Assembly: GCF_009905375.1 (NCBI RefSeq)
Contig: NC_133647.1
Coordinates: forward strand, 73,784,671 to 73,848,670
Origin: Apium graveolens
Taxonomy: Eukaryota > Streptophyta > Magnoliopsida > Apiales > Apiaceae
Length of the DNA: 64,000 nucleotides
Direction of reading: 5' to 3'
Position 1 is the stretch's first letter; every line of letters starts with the position of its first letter. The translations under genes and the position numbers were made by a program. Below the pieces are notes generated by a model. The model worked only from the letters and a program-made list of their open reading frames with translations, ran no database searches and was not told where the DNA came from. This document shows positions 1 through 12,240 of the stretch, one piece after another.

Positions 1-1344
1 TAAGGTTGGAGAGACTTCTTCCAAGGATCTGAAACCTATGGTTCTCAAGCCCAACAACAGATCCATTAAGGACTCTACAAAGAATCCTCTGAAAGAAGTG
101 GATTTTCCTCTTCCAAAGTCTGATGAGGACAAGCTTTTGGGTAGAAGTATCACAAAGCTCAAAGAGACCATGGATGTGGCTGTAAGGAGGAACATGACTA
201 TTATCTTCAGAGAGGGAAAGAGCATATGTGTGATGCAAGGACATCCCAAATTCTCAATAGCCAAGAGGGAAGAAACCAGAAGGTTGAAGGAAGAAGCCAA
301 ACAGCTAAAGGCTGACAAAAGAGAACAAGCAAAGCTTGAAAAATAGCTAAAGTCAAGTCAGGCTGAAGAACAGAAAGAAATTGAAGACAAAAGTGAAGAT
401 GAAGCTATGGAGGACATGGTTGATACTGATATGGAGGAAAGAAGTCAGGAAAGGGAAGAATGGCAGAAAGGGAACAGAAAGAAGGCCAATGCAAAGAGAA
501 AGATGGTAGATGAGACTGAAGAAACCCAATCAATATCCAAACCACTATCCTCTATTCCTGAACCCATTGTGCCTGACCCCTTCATGAACATTCATGGTGA
601 AACAATCATTCCTAAGGAGGAACTAATTGACTGGGACATCATCAAATTGCCTACCTTCCTAATCTCTTCTCCACCATCAAAGAAGCAGAAAAGAAGAATC
701 AAATCAACACCCTCCAAAACCTCAATCAAATTCACTCAGAAGCCTAAGCCTAAGCCACAAGCCTCTAAGGATGACTATGTTCACATTTGTGACATAAAGA
801 ATTTTCAGACATTGAACTCTATCTGGATGAGCTGGAGGAAGTAAGGGGAATAGCTGCCTACAGACAGCTGCCAGAAAGACTAGTGTTCAAATACAAAGGA
901 AGTGGGGAAAGAACTTGGCCTCTCTACAGGATTCTGAATGAAGGCTACTCTACCTTGGTTATAGTCTACTCAGCCATACAAAGGGAATCTGGCTTTACCA
1001 GGACTGCCAAGACTGAGATTCTCAACAAGATTGCCAACATAAGGAAGACTTGGTGGGAGCCCAATGCCTTGCCTAGAACTTTACTCATTCAAGAAAGAGG
1101 AATTACAGTTCACAAATCACCTCATTGGTTGATGGAGTTCAGAGACAACAAAGGAGTCAGAAGATTTTTCAGAATTGAAGATCAACTCAAGATTGCCAGT
1201 AATGAAACTCTCAAGGATATGCAATCTAAGTTGGACATCAATGAAGAAGATGAAGCTGAATTCTACAGACAACTTCAACTTCAAATAGAGGAGAATGACA
1301 GGAGGCTAGGAAAGAAAACAAGGGATCAAAGGAAAAGGAAGTAA
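1..1344 (+). pseudogene. env-position ORF of A1, C-terminal fragment, broken
   Basis: Three consecutive reading-frame pieces (38-346, 407-844, 883-1344) align end to end with the C-terminal part of the A2 ORF. Shared landmarks are KNPLKEVDFP, GKSICVMQGHPKFSIA, DYVHICDIK and SPHWLMEFRD. The first break is a TAG at 344-346 where A2 has CAG. The second is a one-base deletion near 797-805, after the HICDIK motif, which shifts the frame. The C-terminus is strongly basic and ends in an RK-rich tail. The function of this protein is unknown. Env-like describes its position only, since I see no transmembrane segment in this part. Confidence 0.8.
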
Positions 1345-1518
1345 TCTGCTCAGGCTAAAGGAGCACCCTTGGAAATAATGTAATTCTTCAATTACATCTC
1401 AGCATACACATTTTTGTAGCACTTTTGAATTTCTGCTTTATTACAGTTAATATATTTGTCAAGTGTTTTGTTATCATCAAGCTAAACCCAAATTTATGCC
1501 TACAATTCTAGTAGACAT

Positions 1519-1532
1519 AAATAGGGGGAGAT
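1519..1532 (+). other. polypurine tract of A1
   Basis: An AAATAGGGGGAGAT run directly abuts the LTR start TGTTAGGAAT. It would prime plus-strand DNA synthesis. The same run abuts the A2 LTR on the other strand at 56815. Confidence 0.85.
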
Positions 1533-2623
1533 TGTTAGGAATATGTGTGTTAGTTTGATGATAAGTTAAACAAAATACTTAAGTAGAAATCTAGTGATTG
1601 TAGCCTCAACGGATAAGACCATCTTGGCTATCCGTTGAAGGAGTAGCTTTACTTAGCAATAAGTTTAGTATTGTAGCACATTTCATTCTCTGGATTCAAG
1701 TTGTAATTCTTAGATGTTGTAGGAAAGTATCAGTCATGTTGACTACTAGTGGATATGCAAATAGGAGGGCTAATTGTAAATATTTCATGCCTTGTAATTT
1801 TGTATAAGTGAAGAAGTATCAACTGATATTGAAGACCTTCAACGGATAAGAAACAAAGCTTCAACGGATGTGTCTAATGCTTCAATGGAAAATATCCATC
1901 AACAGATAAGTGCTTCAACGGATAAAGACTTCAACTGATAATGCATCAACGGATAAAGCTTCAACGGATAAGGCATCAACGGATGAAAGCTTCAATGGAT
2001 GCTTAGTTCATTAGCAGTTGATAGTGACAATTCATAAGCTGACAGAGGCACATGGGTTGATAGAGACAAACTGGAATGTGGAAGCCTCTAGGAGGAATCA
2101 AGAAAATGCAGCATTTCCATTCTGATGCAATCAAGGAAGTATTCAAAGATCTACAGCCAAGCCTAAATTGCATTTGATAGAGAAATGAAGAAGAAACATG
2201 TGAAGAATATTTTTAATTGTATTTTACAGTTTTGTCTTCACTTATAAACTTGGTGATATATAAACCAAGTAGCAGCTAGTAATTAGATAAGAATTTTCCT
2301 GAGCTGTTTAGAAATATCCAGAGAGAAAATTATCTAGTTTGTACTAGGAAGCAGCTGTGATTTAATTCTTTGAATCACAGATTTTCTGAAATAACACATC
2401 TCTGGTGGAACAACAAATCCACCAGAAAAGTTTTTAAGTTCTTTGGGTTCTTTACATTTGTGTTTGAATATATATCTGTCTGTATTAGCGTCAAGCAATT
2501 CACACACTTGTTCTCAAAAACACTTAGCCTTAGAAACTGCTCAAAACTTGAAAAAGTTTTGAGATTTACATTCAACCCCCCCCCCCTTCTGTAAATCTCA
2601 TTGTTAGTCCACTGGGAATAACA
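1533..2623 (+). repeat. 3' LTR of A1 (1091 bp)
   Basis: The LTR runs from TGTTAGGAAT to GGAATAACA. Both ends are fixed by comparison with the A2 LTR at 55736-56814, because similarity stops at the same bases in both. It contains a hairpin of CAACGGATA and TATCCGTTG at 1607-1637 and a field of CAACGGATA-type repeats at about 1840-2000. A TATA-like box, ATATATAAAC, lies at about 2256-2265. A run of about a dozen C lies at 2576-2586 near the end. Confidence 0.85.
1838..2003 (+). repeat. reiterated CAACGGATA motif field in LTR A1
   Basis: About ten near copies of TTCAACGGATAA occur at irregular 12-25 base spacing, several joined by AAGCTT. The A2 LTR has the equivalent field at about 56334-56530 on the other strand. 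The motif recurs inside the A2 spacer and A2 coding regions. Confidence 0.85.
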
Positions 2624-4298
2624 GGGTTTACATCATTCCGGATTTTTCCGAAATTCAGCTGGCAAAGCTGACATCGATAGTTGTCATATTATGTATCATA
2701 TGGATCACCGTAATAGGCTCGTGTGTCACTGCCGCAGTAGGCCGACACCAACACGTGAAATAATAATTTAACTGGAAAATAAAATTCAACCAGAAAATTT
2801 TAATCTCATACCGACACATAGCCTGTAATTCAGGCCCATTAGGTTTTAGATGTTCCAAATGACCACAAAGAATTTAAGTTCAAAAGAACTTCCTGCAATT
2901 AACTACATTCGGAAGTCAAATTAATTTAGTTCAAATAATCAAATTTAAACTAAAGAAATATCTCATTCAATTTAAATATCGAACATATAATTTTCCAAAT
3001 AATTACTCCTCACTTACAGGATTCATACCGCATATGTCTTAACTTGCAGGCTCTTTCGAATATACTATGCAATAGACGTATCTGGAAATAAATCCAAAAA
3101 CCCAAATACATATATATAGAAAATATTTAGCTGATCAAGATTTGGGTTCCATAAATTGATTGTTTATTCATAACTAACAACAAATAATACTAGAAATCGA
3201 GTTATCAAGATAAACCTATAATCATGTTTATGTTAAACATCAACACGAGGTCAGTCACTTGAAAAGAAATATATCATATATTCAATGTCAATTAACAAGT
3301 AACTATTACTTGTCCAGAAAAGAAATGCTCAAATCAAAGCCATTAAAAGATATTCCCAACTTTATCAAATTAAGTCAGGGACGTTAATACAACAACCATG
3401 ACAACTAAATAACTAACTGAACATAAATAAGAGTGCACATATTGATCAAATTGGAATATGGCACATAAAATAGAAATTATTTATTACACCAAAATCATGG
3501 AAATATCCTCTTTGATTCTTCTTGGTGCACTTAAGCGCTAGCACATGCACAACATAATAAGAAAATTATGGTTACCAATCACCAGTTTACCTACTTAATA
3601 ATCCACTTTTTCCATCCAACAAGTGAACGCTAGTTTATCAAATCATGTACAAACCAACATGACCACGGCTAAAACGAGTACGAGTACAACAGGTAAATTC
3701 AGAGTTGTATACGACAAATATAGAAGCATATGGTGCACATGACACACAGAAAAAATAACATATCATAATCTTAATTATACGAAGCAATTCAACTGAATCC
3801 TGCAAAATTCTGAATCGTTTGAAAAAGAAAAATGCTTTAAGATTGTTGTCAATCTTGTACGATATAGACATTATAATATATATTGAATATATAACTAATT
3901 CACAAAATCACTGCTAATTCTTAAATCACATAAACATATAAGAATTAACAATTAAATTAGGAGAAGGGTTTGAGAAAATAAACAGAGATTGGATTTAATC
4001 TTGAGTCCAGAAAACTGTCTCCTTTAAGAAATTTCACCCAGCACCAGTCGTGTTTAGCGACCTGCTTCCCAAGATAAAACGAGATACTAGTATAATCAAT
4101 AAATCAAAAATACTCTTAGCGAATTTGAACTGAGCCCGAGAACTATCACCGGATTATTTGGAAAATTTAAGACTGAAGAGACCGAGAATTAAAGAGGCGA
4201 CTCTTATTTTATCGACTTAATAAAACTGGTGCATTAAGACTCTATTTATGAAGAGAGGCTTGAAAAGGACTTATTTTTCTTTTCGATGTGGTACAAGG
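2624..4298. other. AT-rich intergenic stretch, no gene seen
   Basis: No reading frame here looks like a protein, and I recognise no repeat boundary. The last bases (4294-4298, CAAGG) are the probable left target duplication of element B. It may be older host sequence or a decayed element. Confidence 0.5.
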
Positions 4299-5702
4299 TG
4301 TTAGGAAATGAATAACACAGAGAGGGGGGTGAATGTGTTTTACAATTTTTATGCTTTTCTTGAACTTTTTATGGTTGAACAAAGTAAATTAAATCTTGTA
4401 GTGAAATATGTTACTGCAGAAATTAAACATGCAATAATAAAGAACACAGATCTCTTCAAAACGCACTTAATTTTATATTAAAATTAAGAATGTTTTGCTA
4501 CAAAATTTCTAGGCTCTTTGTTGATAAAGAGCTTAGCTTCAATCTTGAGAGAGTTACAAGATTTTTTATATGAATTGTTACAATTGTCTAAAGGACCATT
4601 GTTAACTTTATAATTCAGTTAACTATTGGTTTACAAAGTGTACAATAAGACATGCTATTAGCTTTAGTAAACTGTCACTTGTAATTTCCCTTTTAGGAAA
4701 AGTGTATCTTCCATTTCTGGCTTAGCATATCTTAGCATCCTGTGTTTACTTTGATCTTCCTTTGTCAGTTAATCTTCATCATTGATCTTGCACATCCTTC
4801 AAGCTACTTTTTTTAGACTTGTCAATCCAGCTGTTTGGATTGTTTATTGATTGTGAATCTTGGATATTGAACTAGTTTGTAAATTTGTACTTTGAGATTT
4901 TACCTCGAGATTTTCATTTAGTCTATAGAGAACTTGACATCTCGATAAGTATATTGGCTTATCGAGATCTCTAATACTCCATAGTTAATTTGACTTGTAG
5001 AGGTCTCTGAGTTCACTATAAGAGAATTTAGCTTGTCGAGATCTCTAGTCTTCATTTCTTCATTTTGACTTATCGATATCTCTGAGTTCTCTAGTGGTTT
5101 ATTGACTTTTCGATAACTCAGAGTTCTCTAGTCAAATTTGACTTGTTAATAACTCAGAGTTATCTAGTGAATTTTGGCTTATCAATATCTCTGAGTTCTC
5201 TAGTAGAATTTGACTTATCGATAACTCAGAGTTCTCTAATGAATGTTGACTTGTCGATAACTCTGAGTTCTCTAGTGAAGAAATGACTTGTCGATATCTC
5301 CAATCTTCATGTCTTCAATTTGGCTTATCGATATCTTTATGAGTTCTCTAGTAGCTTTTCCTGACTTCTCGATAAGTCATTTGGAGTTCTCGAGTGACTT
5401 CTCTATAACATTAAATCTGTGACTTGTAGAGATCTTTAACTTACAGTATTTTTATCTAAACATATTTATTCAACTCCAAGCTTCTTCAAAATTCTTCTGA
5501 GGCATGATCTTGTTGATCTTCTTCCAGATAGAATCCTTAGGCTTGATACTGTTTAAACAAAAAGACTCCAGTCTGCTCCTTTAACATTTTTACAGACTTT
5601 AAATGTTACAAGTACAAATGCAAACTAAGATTACAAAACAACTTACTTAGGGTTGTCAATTTGACTTAGTCTTGTTAAAGTACAAGCCTATCTTGCACAA
5701 CA
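4299..5702 (-). repeat. 3' LTR of element B (1404 bp)
   Basis: Read on the minus strand, the LTR starts TGTTGTGCAAG and ends CCTAACA. It pairs with 12241-13633. The middle (about 4950-5420) is filled with variants of a unit of roughly 45 bases built from CTTATCGATA or CTTGTCGATA followed by CTCTGAGTTCTCTAGT. Confidence 0.85.
4950..5420 (-). repeat. reiterated TTATCGATA / GAGTTCTCTAG field in LTR B
   Basis: About ten degenerate copies of a unit made of (T)TATCGATA or TGTCGATA plus CTCTGAGTTCTCTAGT lie here. The right-hand LTR of B has the matching field at about 12860-13370. Related TATCGA-type units also occur in the spacer at about 10740-11105. Confidence 0.85.
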
Positions 5703-5720
5703 ATCTCCCCCAATTTGTGA
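5703..5720 (-). other. polypurine tract of B
   Basis: On the minus strand, CAAATTGGGGGAGATT abuts the start of the 3' LTR. This fixes the orientation of the element. Confidence 0.8.
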
Positions 5721-5863
5721 AAAGATTGCTTAACACAAATTCATGCCTGTTAACAAGACTAACCCAAGCTAAAAAAATATGGAAAATGAAATCAATACAT
5801 AAAGCTTGATAGAATTACAACTTTTATAAACATAATATTTACAAAGTTCAATGGTTACAAGTA

Positions 5864-8800
5864 TCAGGTAAAGACAGTTTTTGCATCTGCTGCTTTCCTA
5901 AGAACATCCTTCAAGTGATCAAGAATTTCCAGTTCTTCTATAATAGGTGTTCCACTTAGAGCTTCTACAACTTTTTATCTTGCAACCTTTGGATAACCAC
6001 TATCTAGTAAATCAATCCTAAATTTCAGAATCCACCAGCTTTGATGTTTAGAAATTTCCCATCTTTAGAAATGCTGCTCATCCCTTTGGCCTTGAGCTCT
6101 TCCGATCTTTTTATGAACATCTCAATTTCTTTATCATACTTCCTCGTTCTCTCTTCAGATTCAACCTCATTCCTTTTTCTTGTGTCTTCCCTTTCAATCA
6201 ACCATTCAGTTATAACTGATCTCTATACCCTTGTGGCAGTATCCTTGTCCTTTAGCAAACTTATTATTCTCTTAATTTCTATGGGAGAAAGAGAATCCAT
6301 TAAATCACTACCAAGAAAGGTGAAGGACCCTTCTTCATAGAAAATTCTAACTTCCGTAAGAGATACAACCCAGACTCTAACTATTTCCTCAGCAAGTTAT
6401 TGAAAATGATCTTCATCTGAGATGCACCAATTCAAAGGTAAAAAGTCAGATTGCTTGAAACAGTTCTAGATGGCCCTTTCAGTGACTTCTCCTTTCTTTG
6501 TAAGCTTTTCTTTCTTAGGCTTTCTCCCAACAGATTTGAGATTGACTTTAAGTGAAGGCTTGGCTAAGGGCAGGGTTGTGATTTTCTTGAGATTTGTTTG
6601 GCTTGTGGGGATTGGAATTTTTAGGAAAGAGTTGGTTGTTTTTTGAATAGAAATTTAGGTTTTGAGGTTTGAGGTGGCTTTATGTTTGAGATAGTTGATG
6701 TTGTAGGTTGAGCTGAGGTTTGAGCTAGTTGTGTTTGGATTTTTAGGGTTTGTTGTGGTCCTGAACCATCATGATTCTTTTTGGTTCTCCTCTCACTTTC
6801 TCTTTTCTTCCCATCATTCTTCTTCTCTTCCTGCTTTTTGTCCTTGCTACTTGTTTCCTTGGAGGATTGACTTGGATTTGAGCCAGAAGGTTTTTGATCA
6901 TCTTTCTACTCATCATCATCATCATCATCATCATCATCTTTTCTTGGATTATACTTAGTAGTTGGCAACATATTGTCATAATCAACAATATATATTTCCA
7001 AGATCTTTATCATCTCAACATCCTCATGCTTCTTGCTCTTCTTGATCTTTAAATCATATTGTAGAGTCATGAGCAGCCTTAAGTTTGATTTGACACAATG
7101 TTTGGGAATGTAGAGATGCTTGGCATGCTTGGTTGAAGGGCAGACATAAACAATTCCCTTATTTGGAGATAGATAGGCTTCTGGAAAAGCTGCTATATGT
7201 GCCTTTTTAAGCTAATGTAGAAGTTGAGTGTCTTCAAGAATTACTTGGTGTACTTTGTCAATCATAACATCCAATTCAGATGCTCTCAATGTTTGGAGAT
7301 TTTCCAAGGTAACCCGAAGACACTTGTCCACCCCACCATCATTTATATTCATCACAATTCTTTTCTCTAGGAAGTTGTTAATTTTTACCACCATTGCTAT
7401 TATAAAATTGATATTCTTTCCTAAAGCTTTCTTGCAACTCATATAGTTGTGTTGAAGAGACACTCTTAGTGCTGCAAGAAGGTCATTAAATTCCTGATTT
7501 TGATGAGGTCCTTCTGCAGCCCTTAGTAATCTTTATTTTGCAATAGTATTTGAGCTTTGTCCCACCTGAACAGGCTTTTGAGATTGTGTCTTAGCATCCC
7601 TGGATTGTGCAATCCTAGCCTCAATCTCCCCCTTAGTCTTGGAAACAGGCATGATCAGGGGAGTTGGAAGTTCTGGCCTAATTTGTTCAGGTAAGGCAGG
7701 AAGTGAAATGTTGATGTCTCCCAAAGCAACATAATTCTACATTTGAAGATGCTTATGAGAGTCCACCAGGGTCTGGATGTCAGTTTGTTGACTTTTGACT
7801 AGAGAAGTCAAAGCTTGAACTTGTGCAGTGAGAGAAGTATTGGAGTCTTGCAGTGCTGAGACTTGGCTTTGTAGAGATTGAATTTGCAGATTTGTGGAAG
7901 TTGAACCAGGCTGATAAGAGCTAGTAGATGTGCCAAAAGTTTCTTCTACAACCTATTTGATGCCTTCCATAAGCAAGGATGAAGGTTCATATCTGCTCTG
8001 GTGAAGTTGTTCCAGCTTGACCTTAGTGTCATTTGAATGAGTGATTTGATGTTGGACAACTTTATGGAGAGAGATAAATGATTGTTTAAGATTTTTGACT
8101 TCCTTCTCAATTGTAGTAAGATCCATCCTTGACATTTACTCAGCAAAGTTCTTGAATTTAGAAGTGATCTTTACTTGAGATGGTACAATCTCATCCATCT
8201 TAACCTTCACCAGCTTCCTAATTTTATCCTCATGACCAGTCATCTTGACTTCAAGAGCTTTACCAAAGAGATGAAAAGCCTTGAGCTGAGCTTTGTACAC
8301 ATATGTAACTGTATCATATACCTCTTGTGGAGTCAAGGAATTTGCATTGCTTCCGAGAATTGTAACATACTCCTCCCTAAATCTGGCCAATACTTGATCC
8401 ATTTCCAACACAAAATTCTGAGAGAGCCAAGCATCCACATTACCATCATGTTCTTCATCATTCACAATCTTCTCCTTCTATTTTTCAATATCTTTATTGT
8501 AAGTGAGCATGATGGCCTGATAGTCTTGATTGCTCACATCAGAAGTGAGTAGATGCTGAGAGATATTTTCCAGTCTAGAAATCTGTTCAACTAGGAGATC
8601 ATCAATGGATGTAAGTTGAGAATCAGATTCTTGCAGCCATTGTGATAGAATGTGTGGTTGTGAAGTTAAGTGTTTAGAAACACCTATGACTGAAGTCACA
8701 GTTTTACTCACAGATTGCTCTGTGGTTATGGCTAGTTGTTATTCCACACTATTTGTGGGAACCTCTAGTTGAATTGGAGGGGATTTGACTGGATTACTTC

Positions 8801-10650
8801 CATGTGTACCAGTCCCAAACCCTTGTGTGTCTTGCACCACGCTATCACCTGAATGTGCTATACTTGCCTCCCCTAAGACAGGATCACTGGAAATTATACT
8901 CCTAGCATCAACTACCAAAGCAATTTCTGCTAGGTTTTGAGGGGAATTGTTCCTACATGAGGAACCTCCAATTGAATTGGAGAGGATTTAGATAGCTCCC
9001 CCTCAGGAGTAATACCCTCAAATCTTATAGTCTATGAAGACTAATTTGCACATAAAGGTGCATTTGATACATCCATGAGGTCTTCAGTGAAAAATGATGA
9101 ATCCCTCATGTTTTTTATGGTGTCATCAAGGTCTACCCCAGCTAGTAGTCTCTCACCATCTAAATGGAGTGTCTGGGTGGTGAGCAAGGTTTCTTGAACC
9201 AAGTCACTTGAGTGAGCTTGCACTTGAGAATTGAATTCAAGTGTTGTTGGTAGAGAAGAAATTTGAGATTTGATAGAGTGTTGCTCAGATATGAGTGTTG
9301 GCAGCTCCCCCTAAATAGATAAGGGAGCTTCAAAAGATGTGCCCTCACAGTGTGTGTCATCCTTATTTCTCCTACCATACACTTGATTTGCTTCAGATGC
9401 AGGCTGTGCAGACTCTTTACATGGTGTATTGGGATGAATGATCTTTTTAATAGATACACCCTGTTGAGAGGATGCATCTAGAGTCTGTTTAGTCCCCATT
9501 TTTACAACTACATCCTGTTGGGAGGATACAGAGGTGGCTTGAGTGGTCAGCTCACTTTGCTTACTCTTCTTTGATCTCTTGACCAAGGGTAACTCAGTTT
9601 CATGTTGATCCTCACCACTCTCAGTTATAAAAGTTAATGTGACCCCCTTTCTCTTCTTTTTACTCACCTCATCCTTTTGATAAGATGGGGTGGTTGGTTT
9701 CCTAGCTTCTAAAGGTTTGAAGGAATGGTTTCAGCTTGGGAAGATCCATGTGGGTGTTCCTATGTTTGTACTTCCACATGTTCATGGATCATAGTTGTGT
9801 TAGATTGTACATTTGATCTCATGTCAGGCATTGGATAAGGGTAAGTCCTAAACCTCCCCAACATAAATGGAGTGATTTTCAGACTTACATTTACCTTATT
9901 CTTTGTAGTAAGTGAACCAAATATTATTTTGGATACTTGCTTACAATTGCCTATTTTTGTGCTATCTATACCATTCAGTAAATGTATGTCTGCTACTTTA
10001 TGATTTAAAGTGGACATAATAAATCTAGGAAAGAAAATTTCCTTACCTCTAGCTGACAGGGGCATTGTTAGCCTGGTTGCAAATTTTTCCAGGATCAATA
10101 AACCAACATTTAAGTATCTGTTGTGGGCAATTGAGTACACCAGCTTTTGCACCATAATTGAAATGTTGTCATACCCTGTCTTCCTGCATGTGAAGGCCCT
10201 TACCACAAAATCAAATATAAAGGACCACTCGTTTCTTAGATTTGTTATGTTCAAGCTTGACAGGTTGATTCTTCCACCATAGTTGATGAAGTCCATGAAC
10301 TCTGTCAATTCATCAGGAGTTGGCACCTCCACCAGATTTTAAGTTGGCAGTCCCAAAGCTCTATTCACATCTTGTTCATTGAATTCTATTAGCTGGCCTC
10401 CAATTGTGCATGTCACCACCATAGAGAGAGAGTTGTCATTCATATCAGTCCTCACTACAGCTGTATTCTAGAACTCATGTAGAACATCCAGATACAGAAC
10501 AAGATTTGCAGTCAAAGCTCCTGCAAGATAAGATTCAGCCAAAAGTTTCACAAACCCCTTGAAACTGTCAAGAGCTTGGTTAGCATCAGTATAAGCGAGG
10601 TAGTTTATTCCTTTCTCTGGAATAGAGGCTCTTGCAACATTTAATGCTAT
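5864..10650 (-). pseudogene. env-position ORF of element B, heavily decayed
   Basis: Frame fragments run from about 10650 leftward to a TGA at 5864-5866. The best piece is 10332-9760, with NEWSFIFDFVVRAF, then YDNIS, then FFPRF. It matches the N-terminal domain of the C and A2 ORFs (REWSFFFDCITKAF; KEWSFLGDAFIKVF). Serine/threonine-rich low-complexity sequence, a coiled-coil-like part near 7730-8130 and a basic C-terminal part follow. The start codon appears lost: the equivalent of AACAATGGC reads AACAATAGC at 10648-10650. Many stops and frameshifts are present. A (CAT)9 microsatellite at 6911-6937 would encode an Asp run in the ORF sense. Function is unknown. Confidence 0.75.
6911..6937. repeat. 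(CAT)9 microsatellite inside ORF of B
   Basis: Nine CAT triplets in a row. Read on the minus strand in the ORF frame, they would give an aspartate tract in an acidic low-complexity region. Confidence 0.9.
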
Positions 10651-10790
10651 TGTTAATTGATGAGAATGAGTGGGTAAGAAATTTTTTTGGAAAAGAAGTG
10701 AAAACGGGAGAGAAATCGGTTTTTGCTTGAAGGGCTAGGTCACTTGAGATCTCGAAAGTTGTAAGTATGTATATGTATCGAGAAGTCTGG

Positions 10791-10800
10791 GTATTTATAG
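10791..10800 (-). promoter_or_regulatory. TATA-like box ahead of env-position ORF of B
   Basis: CTATAAATAC on the minus strand lies about 140 bases before the (mutated) start at 10650. The sequence between is pyrimidine-rich. Elements C and A2 have similar boxes at similar distances. The promoter role is inferred. Confidence 0.45.
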
Positions 10801-11106
10801 TAAAAGCAAATGACTTGTCAAGAACTCAAAAAAAAGGACGTTTGGAATGAGTCTATCGAGATGTCATTTTAAGAGATGAAATTACATATCGATAAGTCGT
10901 TTAAAATTACTCTTATAGAGAACTAAAAATTGACTTATCGAGATGTCAAATAAATACCCAGTTTGTCCAAGAATGAACTGAATTAATTCCAAATTTTATT
11001 TGATTAAATTCAAGATAAAATTATAATAAATTTGCCAAAAGTATTTTACCAAAATAATTTATTAAGTTAAATTATTTAAGTTTTGAATTATCGAGAAGTC
11101 TAAAAG

Positions 11107-12188
11107 TTATACTTGTAGAGAACTCTTTGAATTAACACTTAACTTAGATCTGTCAACAGATCCAGTTTTGTAACCATTCTTGCTATCAGAAGTGTACTTC
11201 CCTTTTCCTTTCCAGCTGTTGTCTTTGTTGAAAGACTGTCCTTTACCCTTGAAGTACCTTGGCTTCTTTTCCCTAATGTTAGAGAATTTTCTAGCCAAAT
11301 AGGCCATTGATTGATCTAACTCATCCAGTTCATCAAGAGTGTAGAACTCATCTTCTTCCAATTCCAGAATGACTGGTTCCTGTGAATCATTTGTTATTTG
11401 CTCACTTGGTGTGGCAACTGGAGTTTGAGATCTTGGCTCATCATTAGATGTTTGGATTTCATTTACAATTAAAGAACTTGAGCCATCTACAACATGTCCT
11501 TGACCAGATCTCAATGATTTCCTTTGAATCATTTCTAGTTCATATGTTTTAAGAATTCCATATAGATCTTCCATTATTATTCTGCTCAAGTATCTCCCTT
11601 CCCTGATTGCTGAGATTTTCTGTTCCAAATGATTAGGGAGAGTAAGTAAGAACTTTAAGTTCACTTCTTCAGCTTCATAGTATTTTTTATGAAGCTGCAA
11701 GTCATTTATCAACTTATTGAATCTTTCAAACACATCAGTTATACTTTCTTTTGGCCTGGCCATGAAACCCTCATATTGTGAAATCAGTATCCTTCTTTGA
11801 TTAGATCTAACTTCCTCAGTTCCCTCACAGAGTATTTCAATCTTTTCCCTGATTTGCTTAGCAGTGTACAGTTGACAATGTTGTTGTACATTAAATTGTC
11901 AAGTGACTCTTTCAATATTAGTTGCAAGCCACTATCCAGGGAAACTTTTTCTTTTTCAGGATCAGAGTACTCAGAAGGGTCTTTTGGAGCATAATGAGCT
12001 GGAATGACCATATCACCATCTATTGTTTCTTCAACTCTAACCATAGGAGTGAAGGGCCCATTTTTGAGAATCTGAATATACAGTGGATTGGCCATCCTGA
12101 TAAACAGCAATATTTTCTTTTTCCAAAGAGTGTAGTTAGCTTTGTCAAAGGTAGGAATTTTGATGCTACTGATCTTCTTTGTATTCAA
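11107..12188 (-). pseudogene. gag of element B, truncated before the zinc knuckle
   Basis: Two frames (12188-11784 and 11763-11107) make up a copia Gag. The N-terminal part carries KIPTFDKANYTLWKKKI, and the later part has a UBN2-type stretch with FNKLINDLQL, LKFLLTLPNHLE and LYGILKTYELEM. A frameshift near 11770 separates them. The protein stops being Gag-like after TGSVDRSK near 11140, where a CCHC zinc knuckle is expected. The sequence then runs straight into the spacer that precedes the env-position ORF. One deletion therefore removed the zinc knuckle, protease, integrase, reverse transcriptase and RNase H. Confidence 0.8.
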
Positions 12189-12226
12189 TCTTCCAAGATC
12201 TTGAATCTATTTTACTTTCAGATTTT

Positions 12227-12238
12227 GCTCTGATACCA
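12227..12238 (-). other. primer binding site of B
   Basis: TGGTATCAGAGC on the minus strand lies two bases inside the 5' LTR. It is the standard complement of the plant initiator-methionine tRNA 3' end used by copia elements. Confidence 0.9.
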
Positions 12239-12240
12239 CT

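Larger units (their letters stand above)
1..2623 (+). mobile_element. Sirevirus-like Ty1/copia element A1, 3' part only
   Basis: This is the 3' end of an LTR retrotransposon that enters from the left edge of the window. It holds the C-terminal third of an env-position ORF, a polypurine tract and a complete 3' LTR. The protein fragments closely match the ORF at 57003-61508 on the other strand, so A1 and A2 are two copies of one family in opposite orientation. A long ORF between pol and the 3' LTR together with an AGGGGGAG polypurine tract is typical of Sireviruses. The base run following the LTR is GGGTT, but the partner target duplication lies outside the window. Confidence 0.85.

Noticed and set aside
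1838..2003. CRISPR-like array
   Set aside because: The repeats are short, degenerate and lack unique spacers of uniform length; the setting is a plant LTR.
3638..3871. Minus-strand 77-residue frame in the left flank
   Set aside because: No recognisable motif, AT-rich, no conserved neighbour; likely chance.
6731..6958. + strand frame with a poly-His run, and - strand frame with a poly-Met run
   Set aside because: Both are frame shadows of the (CAT)9 microsatellite inside the decayed ORF of element B.
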